From: Mesocentrotus franciscanus
Lineage: Eukaryota > Echinodermata > Echinoidea > Camarodonta > Strongylocentrotidae
DNA: 64,000 nt
Direction of reading: 5' to 3'
Assembly: GCA_037976565.1 (NCBI GenBank)
Contig: CP137675.1
Location: 30,765,820-30,829,819 of the forward strand
The position numbers and the translations under genes were made by a program. This document shows positions 58,822 through 64,000 of the stretch, piece after piece (position 1 is the stretch's first letter; every line of letters starts with the position of its first letter). The notes beneath the pieces are model-generated. The model saw only the letters and a program-made list of their open reading frames with translations, was not told where the DNA came from and made no database searches.

Positions 58822-59191
58822 AGGCCCATTTACACATCCCAAACACCATTTTGAAAAATCTTTGATTTTTTGACTGCCATTTACACTACTTATGAACCCC
58901 ATAAAAACTGTGTTTGCTCATTCCGATTTTTTGGTGAGTAGTGCGCATGCATGCCTTGTCGCTTCTCTGCTTGCGATCGCACAGAAGTGAGGAGAGTCAC
59001 GTGATGAAAAAACGGAATCATACCGAAGTTTGCATTTACGATACAAAAATCAGTAAAATTTTGGCAGCCATTTAAAAAAAAATCAAACTCCAGAGGTGGA
59101 TTTTTTTATTTTTGTTTGTTTGCGTGTTTGCCGGTAGTTACGACAAATCACCGGAATGTGAGAAATTGGCTTGAAGTGTACATGCAGCTAA
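58822..59191. mobile_element. Repeat family M copy 3
   Basis: It begins ggcccatttacacatccc and shares tttgctcattccgatttttt, gtgagtagtgcgca, gcgatcgcac, gagagtcacgtga and ccagaggtggattttttt with copies 1 and 2. Confidence 0.85.
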
Positions 59192-59518
59192 TGAAAGCAC
59201 AACTGACACTGAACTGAAACTGAAAAACAAACTACATGTACCCTTTTTTCATGGAAGTGTTGTGCACTTTTTCCATTCTAGGAAACAAAAGTACTCTTCC
59301 CACAATGCACCAACAGGAAAGACTTTGCACTAACCATATCATGAGGAAAGAGGAATTCTGGGAAGTTAGGAGAACGTACAAATTTAGTAAGTTTAAAGTA
59401 TTAATCAAATACATGTAGATTTAGAATTGGCAGGGCACTTTTAAGTTGAATATTTGGAGCTAATTGATTGTGATGGTTATTTTACCTGACTGCTGAGAAA
59501 GCATAAATGCTTGTAAGT

Positions 59519-59683
59519 AAACAACCAGACGGACGACGGCTTTAGGTCCTCTCAGAGGGACCTGGTAGTGAGGATTAATGCCTTACCAAAGGGCACTAGC
59601 GCATCGACTTGGTTTTGAACCCGGGTCACCGGATTACGAGACCACTGCTCTACCAACTGAGCTATCGCGCCTCCTCTGTCCAG
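59519..59683 (-). mobile_element. tRNA-derived SINE, minus strand
   Basis: On the minus strand tagctcagttggtagagc (complement of 59647-59664) is a perfect tRNA A-box/D-arm and ggttcaaaacc (59611-59621) a B box. The would-be anticodon loop is ctcgtaa. The T and anticodon stems do not close, and a body with a ggtcc-ctctgagag-gacc hairpin follows, so it is a SINE. Confidence 0.85.
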
Positions 59684-62600
59684 GACTTCAGGTTATCAAA
59701 TAACGTTTCAGAGAAACATACTTACAGCACTAGAGTATCGTATATCATGCGGTAGGTTGGTTTTTTACCTCAGACAAAAAATATTAGTAAAAAATAATAA
59801 AAAGAAGAGAAAGAAATATAAAACTTGTTGAAAATACATTCATAGAAAAAACAAATCTTGTTTGCAAGTGTATAGAGCAGGCTGGCTCAAGTTTTAAACA
59901 TTTTTGGCTCATCATACATGTAGCTATCATATATATTTTACCTTCATTTTTCACAGATATCCCTTTTTTGAAGTTTTTAACAATCAGTTTCAGTTTCATT
60001 TGATTCTTTAAGAACATATTTTCCATCTTCACCAGAACTAGATTACCTTGAAGGTCATAAATGTATTTTCCTGATAAGTATGTTCAGCTAGTGTCTAATA
60101 ACAATCCTCGCGTGCAAACACAATATCTAATGTTTAGTTTATATATCAGGATATATAACAATGATGCAAGCTTATGAGTGGTATGAGTAGGCGAAGGGAG
60201 ATGCAATATTCAATTTCTAGTGGGCAACATTCATCATGGCTGTGAAAGATATCAAGTTTCCAATTGAAAAGAAATCATGACATAAACAATTTTAGATTTT
60301 GTGTTGATGAATTATCACTAAAGTCCCCATTAAAATTTGCAGAAAATTTCATCTTTTGTTAAAGCCCTTGATGGTATCAATCAGAGAAAGAAAATGACCA
60401 GGGATACTTGCAATTCGCCTCTAGGCTCCTAAGTTCTCAAATTAAAAGAAAAAGTGTCTTTGTGTAAGAAATTTCTGTTGATGGCATTGTCAATTGCAAT
60501 AGTTGTAGAGCAGGAGACTGTTTAATTGCAAAGTACATGTAGACTAGCCCTCAAAAATAGAAGTCTAGTTTAACCCCAGTATCTTGGATGTTTTTATTTA
60601 TGTAGAATAACAGAAGATATTGTAATGAATTTCATTCTGAAAATTGCATCCCTCAATTACTCCATAAATATATATATATATATATTCATACTTGATATTG
60701 AATTGTTGTGAACCATCCATAGATCAAAATAGACCATGTTCATTTTTGATGAGCTTATGACCCTCTGTGATCGTCATACTTTCCTGCTGATTGTTTTGGT
60801 GTCTTTGTACTTTGACTGAAATTTGGCAGCATCTGACCCATGCAAGCATAGATTTCCGTTTATACATCAAAGTCTACATTCTTTGTCTATTCAATTTCTA
60901 GCAGTAGTGATTTTTTTATAAATCTCTTGTTATCCAATTTGCCCTAAATAGCTTGCAGCATTCATCAATTTCACCCCAGTTCATCAACTTTTAGCCCCTT
61001 GGATGGCAAAGTCGAATCTAATTTCCAAAACCACTTTAAAGGAGAATTACCTCAGCGACCAAAGAAGCTCAATCTTATGTTGGAGCCCCTCTAACCGTCC
61101 CCTGTAAAGCTGACAGCTATAACAATGGATGGGACTGAAGTGGGATGTCGGTGATATATTACCAAGTAACGAGTTTAATGCTCCCTACCTATTTTCAGCA
61201 ATTTAAATGGTGAGGGGAGGAATGGGGGGGGGAGCCATTTATCATGTAATTGCACAGAGAATTGATGTTCTAAGTTACTCAAAGATTTCAAATTTAATTT
61301 CAGGATACATGAAAGTGAACAGCACATTGTTCGACTATCAGATACAGTTTCTCAAGGAAAAGTGAGTCGTGGGTGAGGTCAGACTGCAGTAAAAAAAAAA
61401 TAGCACTGTACTTTGAGCCAAATTGGAGCAGAATATATAAAAATAGGAAATGGTTACATGCGTGTAGGGGCACTCAATTTAGGATTATGCCATAAAATTG
61501 TCTATTGCATAAAGAAGTTCATATTATCTCATCGAAGAAGTACATGTTATGGTGTTATTTGGAGAATATTTTTTATGAATGTTTTTCAGAAGCTGTCATG
61601 TAAAGTGTTCAATTGCGTGTTGCTTAAATGCCAAGACAAAAAGAAGTAATTCAAAGCATTGGTATTAATACAAAGCATGAAAGCTATAAAAAAAAAGTAT
61701 CTGCAGAATCCCTAACAGTAAAATCTTCTCAAGATACAGACTTTGACAAAATTAATATCAGCACTGATTCTTCTCCAAAGCTATCTTAAAGTGTGGAGAG
61801 ATGAAAATAGCTTCATTGATATGCCATGGATTGGTGTAAAGTGCTCTTCTTTTAGAATGTTTTTTAATTGGTTCCATCCTAGAGATAATGTGTATAACTA
61901 AAGTCGGTCATTGAACCTCCGTTGTAAAGATGTATTAATGCTATCGACATTGGTATGTACAGCATTTCCTCTCTCTCTCTCTCTCTCTGCTTGTAGTTTT
62001 AATTTGCACCAATTGCTCCCTCGAGAGTAATTTACATGCCCTACCATGATTGGTGAAAGTAAGATTTTTCATGTTACTTGGTCATAAATTGCATGATGTT
62101 ATTTGACTCAACAGCAATTTTGAAAGTCAAAATACACAAATGATTCTGAAATTGAACTTGAGAAGAATTTACTGTAAGGGTTTCTGCAGATATTTTTCTT
62201 ACAATTACTGCTCTCATGCTTTGTATCTATATGGATGCTTTGATTGACTTGTTTTCGTCTTGGCATTCAAACAACGCGTACTTGAACGCTCCGAATGAAG
62301 ACTTCAAATGAAAAACATTTACAAAATGTTCTCCTGACAATTCCTCACTATTGTACTGTATAGACGATCTAGTATGAAATGTTTACACAATAGACACATT
62401 TTATAAATACAAGTGGTAGGAAATAGAAGAGGAACTAAAGCAATACTCGAGCAATTATCGATCTTTTCAGTGTGAGAATTACCCTTTTTCTCCAGATTGT
62501 TTTTTCAATTTTCCATCGAAACAATCATCATAATCGTTTTTTCTGTAGCGACTATTTAAAGATTTTCCCCTTAACTTTCTAGGGCATTTTTTTTGGTTTT

Positions 62601-62937
62601 CTTCTCTTCTATGATTATGTATTGCTAGAATGCATGATTGCATGTTCATTGTTTAGTCATGTACTGTCTATTCTTTCCTTTCATATATTATCTATAGGGG
62701 GGTAGGGGGTAGGAAGTAACCTTTGTGATGAGTACAATTACCAATGACAAACATTTCTTTACAATCCCAATGCCAATGCCATATACATTTGCATGCTCTC
62801 TGCACATCTTTTCACACACATGAATAGAGTAGTGAAAATTACATGTATTCTTAATATCTTCTTCATTTGCCTTTTATATGCCTCTAATTTTGACATCGAG
62901 CTTTATTGTCCCATGGGATTAGACTTGAACCTTCCAG
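59684..62937. other. 3.3 kb of unique-looking flank
   Basis: No gene recognised. Short microsatellites are (TA)n at 60667-60684 and (TC)n at 61972-61989. Confidence 0.45.
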
Positions 62938-63022
62938 ATGTCGTCTGTTTGGAGCCAGAAGGGCATTAACTCATATTCTTTAACACAGGGTTAATGCCCT
63001 TCTGGCTCTGTACAGATGATAT
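62938..63022. repeat. Stem-loop of the GAGCC/CTTCTGGC family, locus 4
   Basis: This is the cleanest member. Arms of 33 bp at 62938-62970 and 62990-63022 pair with the core GAGCCAGAAGGGCATTAAC exact and a few mismatches toward the base. The loop is 19 nt. Confidence 0.93.
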
Positions 63023-63025
63023 ATT

Positions 63026-63100
63026 GCCAAGAGCCAGGAGGTCGTTAACACCGCATTAGGATACATTAAAGTTAATGCCCTTCTCGCTCTCTGCGGATGT
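63026..63100. repeat. Stem-loop of the GAGCC/CTTCTGGC family, locus 5
   Basis: aagagccaggaggtcgttaac is inverted relative to gttaatgcccttctcgctct, about 75% paired, beginning only 4 bp after locus 4. The two form a tandem pair of hairpins. Confidence 0.85.
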
Positions 63101-64000
63101 GCATGTAAAGTCTAATGCAATATGCCTTTTGGATTTGTGCTATAAAAACCTAGATAAGCTTTCTCTCATTAATGCCCAGTGACGTCGTAAACCCCTGGAT
63201 ATGCTCTTAAACTTGCATAATCCATCATTCAGATGGATTTCGCTGTCTTTGTACGTAACTGAAAATTAATGGTAGGTAACTCTTTTTAATGTAGTCGTTG
63301 CCAGAGAAACTGAGTTATTCCAGGAATCTCCCTGGTTATTTTAAATAGATAATTGTGCTTGTAGTAAAGAGAGTTTTGTAAATATTATGAGGTTGTTTGG
63401 ATCATCAAAATTATAATTGATGTACCTAGTAATATCTTTCAGAAAATTGCTTCTGTAAATGAAAAGTATCGGAACAAATGCAGACATATGGGACTAGGAA
63501 TCAAAACGAATAGTCATTAGATGAAACTTTTTTCGCTTTAAATGAAGGGGAAAAATCTGACATTTTAATTCATTTAGGCATTGTCATAAGTCATAACTCA
63601 GTCGTATCTTTCCAGGCGAATGTTTGAGAACTGGAAAAAGAGAGATAGAAAGTATAGGGAGGGAAAATGGTTTCGACGTAATTGCATTCCGAGTGGAACA
63701 GTCTAGACATGAAAATATTTGATTTTAAAAATAAATCCACTTTATGCATGTGCTCTAGCCCCATATTCTGTTGCTAATTCTATAATCCTTGCCACACCAA
63801 TGGAATGAATTTCTCAAATTGAAGTCACAGCTCCAGTTTTTACAAAACATGCTCACTTATTTAACTCCTCCTTTGAAATGCTGACTCCTCGTTAGTGGCT
63901 GGCATCTGAGAAGCACTTCCCACTTTTCATGAACAACGTGGTCGAAATTTACAGAATGCTGATTGCTTTCTCGTGCCTTAACTCAGACCTACTTCTCTCT
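63101..64000. other. Unique-looking flank to window end
   Basis: No gene or clear repeat recognised. Confidence 0.45.

Noticed and set aside
59611..59672. Functional tRNA gene on the minus strand (anticodon-like CGT)
   Set aside because: A and B boxes are good, but the anticodon and T stems do not pair and a SINE body follows.

Overview
This is a stretch of a large, intron-rich, repeat-dense animal genome. Nothing is bacterial or viral: coding sequence is split by GT-AG introns with long polypyrimidine tracts, the background is AT-rich with frequent acatgta and taggcct words, and the spacers are full of short non-autonomous DNA transposons, LINE tails, tRNA-derived SINEs and microsatellites. 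The style, plus an orphan GPCR and a single-copy-looking TNFAIP8-family gene, suggests a marine invertebrate deuterostome, most likely an echinoderm (sea urchin-like). That is an inference from style, not from a database match.

Only two genes can be supported. (1) At 482-2373 (+) lie the last two coding exons of a class A (rhodopsin-like) GPCR, from the end of TM1 to the stop codon. The intron cuts the DRY arginine codon. The 5' exon(s) lie upstream of the window. The receptor lacks Asp at 3.32 and Trp at 6.48. (2) At 53761-54323 (+) lies one exon encoding 187 residues of a TNFAIP8/TIPE-family protein. It needs one upstream nucleotide to complete its first codon. A matching phase-1 donor follows an ATG at 14373 (M-S-A-G|gtaagt), so I propose a two-exon gene with an intron of about 39.4 kb that covers most of the window.

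Layout: 1-2.95 kb, GPCR 3' half; 3.0-14.1 kb, intergenic, with (CTA)n, a long GGA purine array, two hAT-like elements, a broken LINE reverse transcriptase and LINE tails; 14.1-14.4 kb, proposed first exon of the TNFAIP8-like gene; 14.4-53.76 kb, its putative intron, holding at least 25 recognisable repeats; 53.76-54.32 kb, main coding exon; 54.3-64 kb, 3' flank with few genes but several hairpins, a SINE and TTAA-flanked elements.

The most notable non-genic structures are: a recurrent stem-loop built on GAGCCAGAAGGGC arms (five loci, two of them inside LINE-like 3' repeats); at least seven different families of element flanked by TTAA; a 709-bp near-perfect foldback with TTAA ends; a tandem satellite in which five units carry a perfect DR1 nuclear-receptor half-site pair; and several nested insertions whose pre-insertion sites can be read within the same window.
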